A stretch of DNA of 64,000 nt, from the NCBI GenBank assembly GCA_902569735.1, contig CACFVE010000001.1:1-64000 (forward strand), written 5' to 3'. Source of the stretch: an uncultured Pelagibacteraceae bacterium (GTDB lineage Bacteria; Pseudomonadota; Alphaproteobacteria; Pelagibacterales; Pelagibacteraceae). Every line of letters starts with the position of its first letter. Within the stretch, counting starts at the first letter, position 1. The notes under the pieces are model-generated. The model had not been told where the DNA came from, ran no database searches, and saw only the letters and a program-made list of their open reading frames with translations. A program made the translations under genes and the position numbers. Positions 45,566 through 56,626 of the stretch are shown piece by piece.

Positions 45566-46907
45566 TCTTCAACTTACTAATTCCTTATCAAGAAAAAAAG
45601 AGATTTTTAAACCAATAGACCCAAAAAAAATTTCTTTATACGCTTGCGGCCCTACAGTTTATGATAATCCTCATGTAGGTAATGCTCGTAGTCTTGTGGT
45701 GTTCGATGTTTTGTTTAGATTATTAAGAGCAATCTACGGACCAAATGTTAATTATGTTAGAAACATTACCGATGTAGACGATAAAATAATTGAAGCTTCT
45801 AAAAAGAATAAGAAAAATATAAATGAAATCACTCATGAAGTTACAAAAGTTTTTCATGAAAATTGCAAAAGTTTAAATTGTTTAAAACCTACTGTTGAAC
45901 CTAAAGCTACAGATCATATTAAAGAAATGATTGAAATGTCTTCCTCTCTAATTTCTAAAGGTTATGCCTATGAAAATAAAGGTCATGTCTACTTTTCTGT
46001 AAGTTCATTTAAAAATTATGGAAAATTATCAAACAAAAATTTAGAAGAGTTAAAAGCAGGAAGTAGAGTAGAAATTTCAGATCTTAAGAAAAATCCAATG
46101 GATTTTGTTTTATGGAAACCATCAGAAGATAATGATCCTGGATGGGATTCGCCATGGGGCAAGGGAAGACCAGGCTGGCATTTAGAATGCTCTGTCATGA
46201 GTGAAAAGTATTTAGGAAAGAATTTTGATATTCATGGTGGAGGTCTAGATTTGATTTTTCCACATCATGAAAATGAAATAGCACAATCATGTTGTAACAA
46301 TTCTACTGATAGTTTTGCAAATTACTGGATACATAATGGGTTTGTGACAATTAATAAAGAAAAAATGTCTAAGTCATTAGGAAATATTATTACTATTTCA
46401 GACGCAGTTAAAAAATATTCTGGTCAAGTAGTAAGACTATCATTATTAAGTGCTCACTACAGTCAGCCACTTGATTGGAATGATGAGTTATTGCAAAACC
46501 ACAAAAATACTATCAACAAATGGTATAATCTTTACGAAAAAACAAAAGAAGAAAATATTTTAAATATTTCTGATACTTTGCTTGATGATTTAAATACGCC
46601 AGGTTTTATAGCTAAAATACACGAATTATATAATAACGCAAATAATGGTGAACAAAAAAGTAGATCTTTATTTAATAGTGCATGTAGATTAATAGGTTTG
46701 TTTAATATCAGCAAAGAACAATGGGAACAATTTAAAAAATCAAATATACAAGTTTCTGAAGAGTATATTTTAAAACAAATAGCTGAGAGAACAAAAGCTA
46801 AAAAAGATAAAAATTTTGATCTTGCGGATAAAATAAGGAAAGATTTATTGGATCAAGGCATTATAATAGAAGATCAACAAGATAAAACACTTTGGAAATT
46901 AAAATGA
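45558..46907 (+). CDS. cysS: Cysteinyl-tRNA synthetase
   Basis: YACGPTVYDNPHVGNARSLVVFDVL, NITDVDDKII, GWHLECSVMS, HGGGLDLIFPHHENEIAQS, KMSKSLGN. Confidence 0.97.
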   Translation: MSNLQLTNSLSRKKEIFKPIDPKKISLYACGPTVYDNPHVGNARSLVVFDVLFRLLRAIYGPNVNYVRNITDVDDKIIEASKKNKKNINEITHEVTKVFHENCKSLNCLKPTVEPKATDHIKEMIEMSSSLISKGYAYENKGHVYFSVSSFKNYGKLSNKNLEELKAGSRVEISDLKKNPMDFVLWKPSEDNDPGWDSPWGKGRPGWHLECSVMSEKYLGKNFDIHGGGLDLIFPHHENEIAQSCCNNSTDSFANYWIHNGFVTINKEKMSKSLGNIITISDAVKKYSGQVVRLSLLSAHYSQPLDWNDELLQNHKNTINKWYNLYEKTKEENILNISDTLLDDLNTPGFIAKIHELYNNANNGEQKSRSLFNSACRLIGLFNISKEQWEQFKKSNIQVSEEYILKQIAERTKAKKDKNFDLADKIRKDLLDQGIIIEDQQDKTLWKLK

Positions 46908-48508
46908 GCAAAGATAAAGTTTATATATTTGATACAACTCTTAGAGATGGTGCTCAAACCGAAGGAGTTGATTTTTCTATTGAGGATAAGAACAAAATTG
47001 CAAATGTTTTAACAGACATTGGTGTTGATTATATCGAAGGTGGTTGGCCTGGTGCAAATCCTATAGATACTAAGTTTTTTTCAAATCCCCCAAAATTAGA
47101 AAAAACGATCTTTACAGCTTTTGGAATGACTAAAAAAACTGGAAGAAGTGCAGATAATGATCCTGGTTTAGCCCCATTAATGAATGCAAATTCTCCTGCA
47201 GTTTGCGTAGTTGGTAAGGCTTGGGATTTTCATGTGAAAGTAGCTTTAGGAATAAAAAATGAAGAAAACTTAGAAAATATTAGAGAAACTACAAAACATT
47301 TTGTTAAAAATAAAAAAGAATTTTTATTTGATGCTGAACATTTTTTTGATGGCTATAAAGCCAATCCCAATTATGCATTAGATTGTTTAAAACAAGCTTA
47401 TGATTCAGGTGCAAGATGGGTAGTTTTATGCGATACAAACGGAGGCACCTTACCTCATGAAATAGGAGAAATTGTTTCTAAAGTATCCAAAGTAATACCT
47501 GGAAAAAGTCTTGGTATTCATGCACATAATGATACTGAAAATGCAGTAGCTAATTCCCTAGCAGCAATTGAATCTGGCGCAAGACAAATACAAGGCACTA
47601 TTAATGGATTAGGCGAAAGATGTGGTAACGCTAATTTAATGTCTATCATACCAACATTATTTTTAAAAAAATATTTTAAAGATAAATATGAAATTAATAT
47701 TAAGAAGGATAAATTATCTTCACTAACTGAATGTTCTAGACTTTTAGATGAAATTTTAAATAGAAAGCCTAATAAAAATATGGCTTATGTAGGAGCTTCA
47801 GCGTTTTCTCATAAAGGAGGATTGCACGTATCAGCAGTAAAAAAGGATCCTAAAACTTATGAACATGTAGATCCTAAACTAGTCGGAAATCATAGAAATA
47901 TAATTGTTTCTAATCAAGCTGGTAGATCAAATATTCTATCTCGGTTAGAGAAATATGGAGTCAAAATAGACTCTAAAGATCCTAAAGTTCAAAAAATTTT
48001 AGATGAAGTTAAAGATAGAGAATTCAGCGGATACTCTTATGATGGTGCAGATGCTTCGTTTGAATTGTTAGCTAATAGACTTTTAGGGAAGGTTCCTGAG
48101 TATCTAAAGGTTAAAAGTTATAATGTAAGTGTTGCAAAATCCGATACAATTAAAACAAAAGCCAATGTTATCTTCTTAATCGATGGTAAGAATATTGAAT
48201 GTAATGGTGAAGGTAACGGTCCAGTTAATGCACTTGATAATGCTATCAGATCAAATTTCAAAAAGGTTGAAAAATATTATAATTTTTTCTCTGACTTAAA
48301 ATTATTGGACTACAAAGTAAGAATTTTAAATACTGGAACTGAAGCTACTACTAGAGTTTTAATAGAGAGCACGGATAAAACTGGTGTGAGCTGGTTTACT
48401 GTAGGTGTTTCTCCTAACATAATTGAAGCTTCTTTTAAGGCTCTAATTGATAGTTTAGATTATAAGCTATATAAAGAAAAAGCTCCTCCTAACTTAAATG
48501 AAAAATAA
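46904..48508 (+). CDS. cimA: (R)-citramalate synthase
   Basis: ATGA overlap with cysS gives ATG at 46904; FDTTLRDGAQTEGVDFSIEDKNKIANVL, YIEGGWPGANPIDTKFF, HAHNDTENAVANSLAAIESGARQIQGTINGLGERCGNANL, C-terminal regulatory-like domain. Confidence 0.92.
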   Translation: MSKDKVYIFDTTLRDGAQTEGVDFSIEDKNKIANVLTDIGVDYIEGGWPGANPIDTKFFSNPPKLEKTIFTAFGMTKKTGRSADNDPGLAPLMNANSPAVCVVGKAWDFHVKVALGIKNEENLENIRETTKHFVKNKKEFLFDAEHFFDGYKANPNYALDCLKQAYDSGARWVVLCDTNGGTLPHEIGEIVSKVSKVIPGKSLGIHAHNDTENAVANSLAAIESGARQIQGTINGLGERCGNANLMSIIPTLFLKKYFKDKYEINIKKDKLSSLTECSRLLDEILNRKPNKNMAYVGASAFSHKGGLHVSAVKKDPKTYEHVDPKLVGNHRNIIVSNQAGRSNILSRLEKYGVKIDSKDPKVQKILDEVKDREFSGYSYDGADASFELLANRLLGKVPEYLKVKSYNVSVAKSDTIKTKANVIFLIDGKNIECNGEGNGPVNALDNAIRSNFKKVEKYYNFFSDLKLLDYKVRILNTGTEATTRVLIESTDKTGVSWFTVGVSPNIIEASFKALIDSLDYKLYKEKAPPNLNEK

Positions 48509-49226
48509 GTTCGGTTTCATTTTAGTAAAACCACAACTAGGTGAAAATATCGGAGCTTGTGCAAGATCTTTAAAAAATTTTGGATTTTCAAAACTACATA
48601 TAGTTTCTCCAAAACAATCTTGGCCTAACAATAAAGCAAAAATTACTTCTGTTGGAGCATATGATATAATTAAAAAGGCAAAAATTTATAGTAATACTTA
48701 TGATGCACTAAATGATTTTAATTTAATTATATCTTTGAGTGCTAGAAAAAGAGATATTAATAAAAGACATATTTCTATCGACAAATTTTTAAAAATTATT
48801 AAATCAAAAAAAAATTCAAAAATTGGTCTTATGTTTGGTTCAGAAGCATCAGGTTTATCAAATGATGATTTATCCCTATCAAATTTCGTTTTACAAATCC
48901 CAACTTCAAAAAAATTTAAATCATTAAATTTATCTCATTCTTTGACTGTAGTATGTTATGAAATTTTTAAATTGATAAACTTTAAGAAATTTCAAAAAGA
49001 CACAAAAAATATAAAAATTTCTTCTAAGAGAAACATTACATCTCTTGTTTTACATCTTAAAAAACTACTTGAAAAAAAAGGTTTTTTTATACCAAATGAA
49101 AAAAAACACTCTATGTTAATGAATATTAACAATTTAATTTATAGATTAGAGCCTAGTGATAAAGAAGTAAGGATTTTGGCTAGTATTATTAGCTCTTTGG
49201 GTAAAAAAAATATTAACCATAATTGA
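48498..49226 (+). CDS. trmJ: tRNA/rRNA methyltransferase, SpoU family (TrmJ-like)
   Basis: FILVKPQLGENIGACARSLKNFGFSKLHIVSP, LMFGSEASGLSNDDLSL, SLNLSHSLTVVCYEIF. Confidence 0.85.
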   Translation: MKNKFGFILVKPQLGENIGACARSLKNFGFSKLHIVSPKQSWPNNKAKITSVGAYDIIKKAKIYSNTYDALNDFNLIISLSARKRDINKRHISIDKFLKIIKSKKNSKIGLMFGSEASGLSNDDLSLSNFVLQIPTSKKFKSLNLSHSLTVVCYEIFKLINFKKFQKDTKNIKISSKRNITSLVLHLKKLLEKKGFFIPNEKKHSMLMNINNLIYRLEPSDKEVRILASIISSLGKKNINHN

Positions 49227-49250
49227 CAATTGCCTATGAAACCTTATAAA
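49223..49250 (+). promoter_or_regulatory. Candidate sigma70-type promoter of rpsD
   Basis: TTGACA (49223-49228) - 16 nt - TATAAA (49245-49250), 17 nt upstream of rpsD ATG. Confidence 0.6.
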
Positions 49251-49266
49251 AACTCATCAATTAAAT

Positions 49267-49884
49267 ATGACAAAAAGACTTAAATCTAAACACAAGGTTG
49301 ATCGTAGGTTAAAAGCTAATCTATGGGGAAGACCTAAAAGTCCTTTTAACTCAAGAGCTTATCCACCAGGACAGCACGGACAAAATAAAAAAGGCAAACC
49401 AACTGATTACGGAATTCAATTACAAGCTAAACAAAAACTTAAAGCTTATTATGGAAATATAAATGAACGACAATTTAGAAATATTTATAGAAAAGCGCTT
49501 GCTAAAAGAGGTGATACTACGGAAAATTTGATTGCTTTACTTGAAAGCAGATTAGATACGGTAATTTATAGAGCAAAATTTGCTACTACTGTTTTTTCTG
49601 CAAGACAAATGATTAATCATGGTCATATCAAAGTTAATAAAAAAAGAGTAAACATTTCCAGTTATCTGGTAAAAGAATCTGATTTGATTGAAGTAAGAGA
49701 GAAATCAAAAAAACTTACGGTCATAGATGGCGCTCTTCAAAGCAAGGAAAGAGATGTTCCAGAATATATTCAATTAGACGATAAAAATAAAACTGCAAAA
49801 TTAGTTAGAGTTCCAAAATTTGCAGAGGTTCCTTATCCAATAATAATGGAACCAAATCTTGTAATAGAATATTACTCTAGATAA
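49267..49884 (+). CDS. rpsD: 30S ribosomal protein S4
   Basis: [88 protein letters not shown]. Confidence 0.98.
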   Translation: MTKRLKSKHKVDRRLKANLWGRPKSPFNSRAYPPGQHGQNKKGKPTDYGIQLQAKQKLKAYYGNINERQFRNIYRKALAKRGDTTENLIALLESRLDTVIYRAKFATTVFSARQMINHGHIKVNKKRVNISSYLVKESDLIEVREKSKKLTVIDGALQSKERDVPEYIQLDDKNKTAKLVRVPKFAEVPYPIIMEPNLVIEYYSR

Positions 49885-50628
49885 TTGAATTTCTTTAGTT
49901 TATTTAAGAGAAAAATATTATATAAGCTAAAAAAAAAAATTAATATAGATCAAGATAATATTAATAATGATTCTTTAGATAAATTATTTCATTATTACGG
50001 CAGTGATAAAGCAAACATTTTCAAAATAACACAAAATCAGGGTCATGGTTTCTCAGAATTTTATTCTAAACAATTAGATCATCTAAGAAAAAAAGATATA
50101 AAAATTTTAGAAATAGGTTCTTATTCTGGAGCCTCAGCGAGTGCATTTATAAAGTATTTTGCTAATTCAAAAGTTTATTGTTTTGATATAAATATTTCAA
50201 ATTTTATTTACTATTCTAAAAATATAAAAGTTTTTGGTTTAGATATTAACGATAGGAAAAATGTAGAGAAAGTTTTAAGTCAAATAAGTGTCCAGTCAAA
50301 CTCAAATTTTTTTGATATTATAATTGATGATGGTTCTCATTATTTAAGTGATATTTTAATTAGTTTTAACTTTTTATTTAGATATATAAAAAAAGGAGGT
50401 ATTTATATTATTGAAGATTTCAAACATCCCAACTATTATGGATATAACAAAAATATAGATCATATTTTGGTTGATCAAATGTTAACAAACTTAAAAGAAA
50501 AAAAATTATTTAATTCAAACATAGTCAGTAAGAACGATCAAATTTACTTCCATGAAAATATTGAAGATATTACTATTTACAAAGGTAATTTAGAGCTTTC
50601 AGATATATGTTTTATAAAAAAAAAATAA
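49885..50628 (+). CDS. Class I SAM-dependent methyltransferase (TTG start abutting rpsD stop)
   Basis: LFHYYGSDKAN, ILEIGSYSGASASAFIKYF, IIIDDGSHYLSDILISF, GGIYIIEDFK. Confidence 0.75.
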   Translation: MNFFSLFKRKILYKLKKKINIDQDNINNDSLDKLFHYYGSDKANIFKITQNQGHGFSEFYSKQLDHLRKKDIKILEIGSYSGASASAFIKYFANSKVYCFDINISNFIYYSKNIKVFGLDINDRKNVEKVLSQISVQSNSNFFDIIIDDGSHYLSDILISFNFLFRYIKKGGIYIIEDFKHPNYYGYNKNIDHILVDQMLTNLKEKKLFNSNIVSKNDQIYFHENIEDITIYKGNLELSDICFIKKK

Positions 50629-50665
50629 ATATCAAATTACCGTTAGGTAAATATTTTGTATCAAA

Positions 50666-52261
50666 ATGAAAAATTTAAAAAAAAACTTATTTAAATTCTT
50701 TTTATTAATATATCTATTAATAGGATCATATAATTCTATTAACACAGGAATTTCATTTGATGAAAAACATGAGGAATTCAATTGGAATTTTAACATTAAG
50801 CTAGTGAAAGATTTAACAAATGTTTTTGTTCTCGGAGACTCATTTGATAGAGAAGAATTTGACCAAGAAGTAAAATTATATGTAGGTTATGGAATCGGTT
50901 CTCAATTTGTATCTCAACCAATACAATTTTTTTTAAAGGATTTTTTACTTTCAGATAAAAATTTAGATTTATATGGAGCCAAACTATTAGCTAAACACTT
51001 TGTAATATTTTTATTTTTCTTTGTGTCAGGAATTTTCTTTTATCTTATATTAAAAAAATTAATTGATAACGAGATTTTTTGTATCACTGGTTCAATCTTT
51101 TATTTGACATATCCTTATTTGTTTGGACAAGCGATGTTTAGCCCAAAAGATATTCCTTTTTTAAGTATCTGGTTAGTTTGCACCTACGTAAGTTTTAAAA
51201 TTATTGAAAAACTCATAAATGAAAAAATAATTAGAAATAAAGATATTTTTATTTTTTCTTTGGTCACTGCATTTTTAATTTCTATTAGAATTGCAGGATT
51301 TTTAATTTTTCTACAATATTTTATATTACTTCTTTTATTCTTAAACACATATAAAGAAAAGTTTGTATTTTTTTTAAAAAGTTATTATAAAAAAATTTTT
51401 TTCTTTTTTTTTAATTTATTAATACTAATCTTTATTCTAAATCCAATTTTTTTAGTAGATCCTTTTTTATTTTTTGAATCTATTAATGTAAGCGCTAATC
51501 ACTTTAATAATGTTGGAACAAATACATTAGGGGAGACGATGTATTCAACTGATCTGCCTTCAACTTATTTACCTATTTGGCTGTCTGTAAAGATACCATT
51601 AATCATAATTTTGGGTTTAATCATTTTACCTTTTACAGAAAAAAAAATTTTCAATAGAAAGAAAATATCAATTTATTTTGGCACAATTTTAATAACAGTT
51701 ATTTTAATACCTTTAATTTTGATTATTAAAAAAGTTCATTTATACGATGAATTGAGACAAGTAATGTTTTTGATACCATTAATAGTTATTTTAGGTCTTG
51801 TATCTTTATATACAATTTCAAAATTATTATTTTTTACTCTTAGTATTTTAACTATTTCTTTTTTTATTTTAGAAAATATAAAAATTAATCCTTATCAATA
51901 CGTTTGGTTTAATCTTCCATCAAGATACTTAGATTTAACAAATAAATTTGAATTGGAGTATCAAGGAATAAGCGGAAAAGAAATTGCACATTACTTGACG
52001 AACATGGAAAATCAAAATGATTGTATTTTAGCCAATCCAATACATGGCGTAAAACCATTTTTGAATAACACAAATTTTACATGTTTTGATATTTGGCAAA
52101 AAGTTGATACTGATTTTCCAAGACCTTTTTTAGCAGTACAAAATGTAAGAAATCTTAAAAAAAGTTTACCTTATAATTGTAAATCTATTTACGAAACTGG
52201 TTTTAAACTTTTATTTCATAAAGAAAAATTTGTTACTGGAAAATTATTATTATGTGATTGA
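50666..52261 (+). CDS. Multi-pass membrane glycosyltransferase-like (GT39/ArnT-type) protein
   Basis: N-terminal TM then NTGISFDEKHEEFN luminal acidic motif; many hydrophobic helices; FSPKDIPFLSIWLV. Confidence 0.5.
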   Translation: MKNLKKNLFKFFLLIYLLIGSYNSINTGISFDEKHEEFNWNFNIKLVKDLTNVFVLGDSFDREEFDQEVKLYVGYGIGSQFVSQPIQFFLKDFLLSDKNLDLYGAKLLAKHFVIFLFFFVSGIFFYLILKKLIDNEIFCITGSIFYLTYPYLFGQAMFSPKDIPFLSIWLVCTYVSFKIIEKLINEKIIRNKDIFIFSLVTAFLISIRIAGFLIFLQYFILLLLFLNTYKEKFVFFLKSYYKKIFFFFFNLLILIFILNPIFLVDPFLFFESINVSANHFNNVGTNTLGETMYSTDLPSTYLPIWLSVKIPLIIILGLIILPFTEKKIFNRKKISIYFGTILITVILIPLILIIKKVHLYDELRQVMFLIPLIVILGLVSLYTISKLLFFTLSILTISFFILENIKINPYQYVWFNLPSRYLDLTNKFELEYQGISGKEIAHYLTNMENQNDCILANPIHGVKPFLNNTNFTCFDIWQKVDTDFPRPFLAVQNVRNLKKSLPYNCKSIYETGFKLLFHKEKFVTGKLLLCD

Positions 52262-52272
52262 GTATATTTTAT

Positions 52273-52950
52273 TTAATTAATAAATATATGACCCCAATTT
52301 GATTTACTGGACCAAACTAATTTGTATTTTTTATCCAACAAAAATTTATAAGTTTCTGATTTTAATATATTTTTATCTGTTATTTCTATACAAATTATTT
52401 TAGGTTTATAAATTTCAAAATTTAAGGATTTTAAGGCTTCTAAATCAGCTCCTTCTAAATCTATATTTAAAAAATCTATTTTTCTATTTTTGTAATTACT
52501 ATTATCTAGAATTGTGTTCAGTTTAAAAGATTTTATTTTTTTTTCTTTTATAAGTCCTTGAAATCTTATTTTAGAAATATCTTTTTTTATAGTTGAAAGC
52601 TGACTTAATTTTTTTTGATAATAAAAAGTAATTTCATCGTCAGTGTTAGAAACGGCAGAATTAATATTTAAATCATTTGGTCTCATAAAATTAAATAAAT
52701 CTACAGAAAATTCACTTATGTCTACATTAATCCCACTCCAGCTATTTTTATATAATAAATAGGTATTACTAAGATGCAATGGATGATAGCAACCAAGATC
52801 AACGTAAAAGCCTTTTTTAATATTTTTTGTATAATCTTTTATTACTAAATCCTCTCCTTCCATCGAATAAGATTTTTTTTTAATTAAATATTTGTGTTTA
52901 ATATAAATGTTATGAAAGATATGAATTTTTTTGAGAAAATTTTTTAACAA
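52273..52950 (-). CDS. FkbM family methyltransferase
   Basis: GFYVDLGCYHPLHLSNTYLLYKNSWSGINVDIS, NRKIDFLNIDLEGADLEALKSLNF, ICIEITD. Confidence 0.85.
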   Translation of the reverse strand: MLKNFLKKIHIFHNIYIKHKYLIKKKSYSMEGEDLVIKDYTKNIKKGFYVDLGCYHPLHLSNTYLLYKNSWSGINVDISEFSVDLFNFMRPNDLNINSAVSNTDDEITFYYQKKLSQLSTIKKDISKIRFQGLIKEKKIKSFKLNTILDNSNYKNRKIDFLNIDLEGADLEALKSLNFEIYKPKIICIEITDKNILKSETYKFLLDKKYKLVWSSKSNWGHIFIN

Positions 52951-52951
52951 T

Positions 52952-53215
52952 TTACTCTATGGTATTTAGTTCGTTTTTAATTTTGTTTATAAAATTATTT
53001 ATTAAAATTCTCTCATCTTTTTTTAAATAGTTTTCTCTTTTTACAGCTTTTTCCATTTCGATTTTTATAGAATCTACCATTCCTTTTCTGCCTTCTTTAG
53101 TTAAAAGTATATCAGTTTGTTTTGTAATTTTATTTAGAGTTCTACCTATAGTAAATTCAAATACAGCTATTAACGCAATTACAGCAATTAATATTTTATA
53201 TATATAATTTCTCAA
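52952..53215 (-). CDS. Small hypothetical protein with N-terminal TM segment
   Basis: MRNYIYKILIAVIALIAVFEFTIG followed by a charged helix; compactly placed between genes. Confidence 0.5.
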   Translation of the reverse strand: MRNYIYKILIAVIALIAVFEFTIGRTLNKITKQTDILLTKEGRKGMVDSIKIEMEKAVKRENYLKKDERILINNFINKIKNELNTIE

Positions 53216-53533
53216 TTAAATAATTCCTTTATTACTAAACATTTTTTTTAGTTCGCCTTTTTCAAACATTTCTTTGACTATGTCGCAACCGCCAATAAAT
53301 TCATTTTTAATATAAAGTTGAGGTATTGTTGGCCAATCACTATAATCTTTAATTCCTTGCCTAAGAATTTCATCCTCTAGAACATTAATGCCTTTAAATT
53401 CAACTTTTAAATGTTTAAGCACGTTTACTACAGCCATTGAAAACCCACATTGCGGATTATCAGGCGTACCTTTCATAAATAAACATACCTTATTTTCACT
53501 TATTAAATTTTTAATTTTTTCTTTTATTTCCAT
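53216..53533 (-). CDS. grxD: Monothiol glutaredoxin (Grx4/GrxD family)
   Basis: VCLFMKGTPDNPQCGFSMAVVNVL (CGFS), DWPTIPQLYIKNEFIGGCDIVKEM. Confidence 0.96.
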   Translation of the reverse strand: MEIKEKIKNLISENKVCLFMKGTPDNPQCGFSMAVVNVLKHLKVEFKGINVLEDEILRQGIKDYSDWPTIPQLYIKNEFIGGCDIVKEMFEKGELKKMFSNKGII

Positions 53534-53763
53534 TATATTGCCTCTGTAGTTATGGAGAATGCATGTAACTCATTACCCATCTTACCTTTAAGAGATTTGT
53601 ACACTAATTTATGTTGTTCAATTTTGTTTAAACCTTTAAACATTTTAGATTTAATAATAGCCGAATAATGATTATTGTCACCCATCAGATCTTTAATTTC
53701 TATGGACGCATCAGGAATTGATGAAATAATAAGTTTTTTAATTTCCTCTATTGGTAATGGCAT
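53533..53763 (-). CDS. bolA: BolA family protein
   Basis: DASIEIKDLMGDNNHYSAIIKSKMFKGLNKIEQHKLVYKSL. Confidence 0.92.
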   Translation of the reverse strand: MPLPIEEIKKLIISSIPDASIEIKDLMGDNNHYSAIIKSKMFKGLNKIEQHKLVYKSLKGKMGNELHAFSITTEAI

Positions 53764-55946
53764 TAGTAATTATTGTACCATTGATTATTAATTTTATACA
53801 GTTCTTTAATGTCAATTTTTAATTCTTTTTGAATTTCAAAATAATCTTTTTGAGTAAATCCAATATTTTCATAAAAAACATTGTTGTTCTTTAATATGTT
53901 TTCAACTTTTTTTAAATTATTTCTATCTATTTCTAGAACATATCTACCTTGATCTTCACCAAAAAAATATTTAAATAAATCTGTTAATTTTTTTGGTTTG
54001 TCTATTCTAACTCCATAATTTGATCCCATAGACATTTCAGCTAACGTGATAATCAAACCACCACTAGAAATATCATGAACAGAATTGACTAAATCTTTAT
54101 TTATTATTTCTAAGACACTTTCCCCATTATTTTTTTCATTAATTAAGTTAATTTCTGGTGGTTGTCCTTCTAAAATCGAATGAATTTCTTCTAAAAAAAT
54201 ACTTTGTTCTAAATGTCCAAAAGTTTTACCGATTAAAAGCAAAACACTATCATTTTTTTTTAGTTGATGGTTCATAGATCTCTTCAGTTTTGAAATTAAT
54301 CCAACTCCTCCTATAACTGGAGTAGGAGAGATATTTTTTTTATTTGTTCCGTTATAAAAAGAAACATTTCCTGAAACTACAGGATAGTTTAAAAACTCAC
54401 AGGATTCTTTTATGCCGGCTAAACATTCTACAAATTCACCCATGATTTTAGGATCTTCAGGATTACCAAAGTTTAAACAATTTGTTATCGCTATTGGTTT
54501 GGCACCTACAGAAATTAAATTTCTCCAATTTTCACATACAATTTGTTTTCCACCAGTTAAGGGATGTGATTTACAATAATTTGATGAGGAGTCCACAGAA
54601 ACAGCTATTGCTTTTTCCTTCTTATGAATTCTGATTATTGCAGCATCCGCTCCAGATTTTTGAGCCGTATCACACATTACCATTTGATCATACTGACTTG
54701 TAATCCAATTTTTGTTTGAATGGTTGGCAGATGATAAAATTTTTATCAAAGCATCTTCAATTTTAATTTTTTTTAATTTTTTTAAATCAATCTTACTTTT
54801 AGTTAATTTTTTTTTTACCCATTTTCTATCGTAGATAGGTGCTTTTGATGCTAAAGCATCCAAAGGAATTTCTCCTTCAATTTTATTATTATATTTAAGA
54901 GTTAGTTTATTTGTATCAGTGGTTTTTCCAATGATTACAAAATCAAGATCCCATTTATTAAATATTTTTTTTGCATGCTGTTCTTTTCCATCTTCAAGAA
55001 TAATTAACATTCTTTCTTGACTTTCGGACAGCATCATTTCGTATGGGGTCATATTTTCTTCTCTACAAGGAACTTTATCCAAATTAAGTTCTATTCCTAA
55101 TTCTCCTTTTGATGCCATTTCAACACTAGATGAAGTAAGTCCAGCAGCACCCATATCTTGAATTGAAATAATAGAATTGTCTTTCATTAATTCTAAGCAA
55201 GCTTCCATTAATAATTTTTCAGTAAAAGGATCTCCTACTTGCACGGTGGGTTTTTTTTCTTCGGAGTCATCATCAAACTCAGCTGAGGCCATCGAAGCAC
55301 CATGAATACCATCTCTACCTGTTTTTGAGCCAACATAAACAACTGATTTATTAAGACCTTTTGCTTTAGAATAAAAAATCTTATTTTTTTTAGCATGCCC
55401 AATTGCCATAGCATTGACTAAAATATTTTCATTGTAAGTGCTATTAAATTTTGTCTCTCCGGCCACTGTAGGTATACCAATACAATTTCCATATCCTCCA
55501 ATACCTGAGACCACTCCATTTAATAAGCTTCTTGTTTTAAAATGATCGGGTGAACCAAAATGTATAGAGTTAAGAAGTGCTATTGGTCTTGCGCCCATAG
55601 TAAATACATCTCTTAATATACCTCCAACTCCAGTAGCTGCGCCTTGATATGGTTCAATATAAGAGGGGTGATTGTGACTTTCTATTTTAAAAATAATTGC
55701 ATCTTCGTCGCCAATATCTATGACGCCAGCATTTTCACCAGGACCTTGAATCACTTGTTTTCCTTTTGTAGGTAAATTTTTTAGATGTTTTCTTGAGGAC
55801 TTATAGGAACAGTGTTCATTCCACATAGCTGAAAAAATCCCCAGTTCTAATAAATTAGGCTCTCTTTTTAAAAGTTTTTTAATTGTAGAGTATTCTTCTA
55901 GTTTCAAACCATGTTGCTCTATTACTTTTTTAGTAATTGTTTTCAT
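53763..55946 (-). CDS. purL: Phosphoribosylformylglycinamidine synthase subunit PurL
   Basis: [64 protein letters not shown]. Confidence 0.97.
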   Translation of the reverse strand: MKTITKKVIEQHGLKLEEYSTIKKLLKREPNLLELGIFSAMWNEHCSYKSSRKHLKNLPTKGKQVIQGPGENAGVIDIGDEDAIIFKIESHNHPSYIEPYQGAATGVGGILRDVFTMGARPIALLNSIHFGSPDHFKTRSLLNGVVSGIGGYGNCIGIPTVAGETKFNSTYNENILVNAMAIGHAKKNKIFYSKAKGLNKSVVYVGSKTGRDGIHGASMASAEFDDDSEEKKPTVQVGDPFTEKLLMEACLELMKDNSIISIQDMGAAGLTSSSVEMASKGELGIELNLDKVPCREENMTPYEMMLSESQERMLIILEDGKEQHAKKIFNKWDLDFVIIGKTTDTNKLTLKYNNKIEGEIPLDALASKAPIYDRKWVKKKLTKSKIDLKKLKKIKIEDALIKILSSANHSNKNWITSQYDQMVMCDTAQKSGADAAIIRIHKKEKAIAVSVDSSSNYCKSHPLTGGKQIVCENWRNLISVGAKPIAITNCLNFGNPEDPKIMGEFVECLAGIKESCEFLNYPVVSGNVSFYNGTNKKNISPTPVIGGVGLISKLKRSMNHQLKKNDSVLLLIGKTFGHLEQSIFLEEIHSILEGQPPEINLINEKNNGESVLEIINKDLVNSVHDISSGGLIITLAEMSMGSNYGVRIDKPKKLTDLFKYFFGEDQGRYVLEIDRNNLKKVENILKNNNVFYENIGFTQKDYFEIQKELKIDIKELYKINNQWYNNY

Positions 55947-55948
55947 AT

Positions 55949-56626
55949 TTAGTTGAGCAAACTTGAAAATAAGTTAACACCATCAGTATTAGAAACTAAA
56001 TTATCTATCATTCTTTCAGGATGTGGCATCATTCCTAAAATATTTTTTTTTGAATTAAATATTCCAGCAATATTTTCTAAAGAACCATTAGGATTTGAGT
56101 CTTCATCAGTGCTACCCGTGGTATTACAGTATTTAAATGCTATTAAATTTTCATTTTTTAATTTTTGCAAATGTTCTGAATTGGTAAAATAATTTCCTTC
56201 ATTATGAGCAATATTAATCTTTAAAATCTGATCTTTTTTGTATTTATTAGAAAATTTAGTTTGATTATTAATTACCTTAATATTAACGTCTTTATTAATA
56301 AACTTTAATTTTTTATTCCTTAATAAAACTCCTTGCAATAATCCAGTTTCTGTTAAAATTTGAAAACCATTACAAATTCCAAGTATTAAACAGCCTTCAT
56401 TTGCGGCTTTTATAACTTCATTAATTATTAATGATTTTCCCGCAATAGCTCCTGATCTTAAATAATCCCCATAAGAGAATCCCCCTGGTATTACAATAAG
56501 ATCTGATTTGGGTAATTTTGTTTCTTTATGCCAAACCATTTGATTTTTAAATTGCATTTTTTCTAATGCAACAGCTATGTCTCTATCACAATTTGAACCG
56601 GGAAAAACTATAACTGATGATTTCAT
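55949..56626 (-). CDS. purQ: Phosphoribosylformylglycinamidine synthase subunit PurQ
   Basis: [60 protein letters not shown]. Confidence 0.97.
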   Translation of the reverse strand: MKSSVIVFPGSNCDRDIAVALEKMQFKNQMVWHKETKLPKSDLIVIPGGFSYGDYLRSGAIAGKSLIINEVIKAANEGCLILGICNGFQILTETGLLQGVLLRNKKLKFINKDVNIKVINNQTKFSNKYKKDQILKINIAHNEGNYFTNSEHLQKLKNENLIAFKYCNTTGSTDEDSNPNGSLENIAGIFNSKKNILGMMPHPERMIDNLVSNTDGVNLFSSLLN

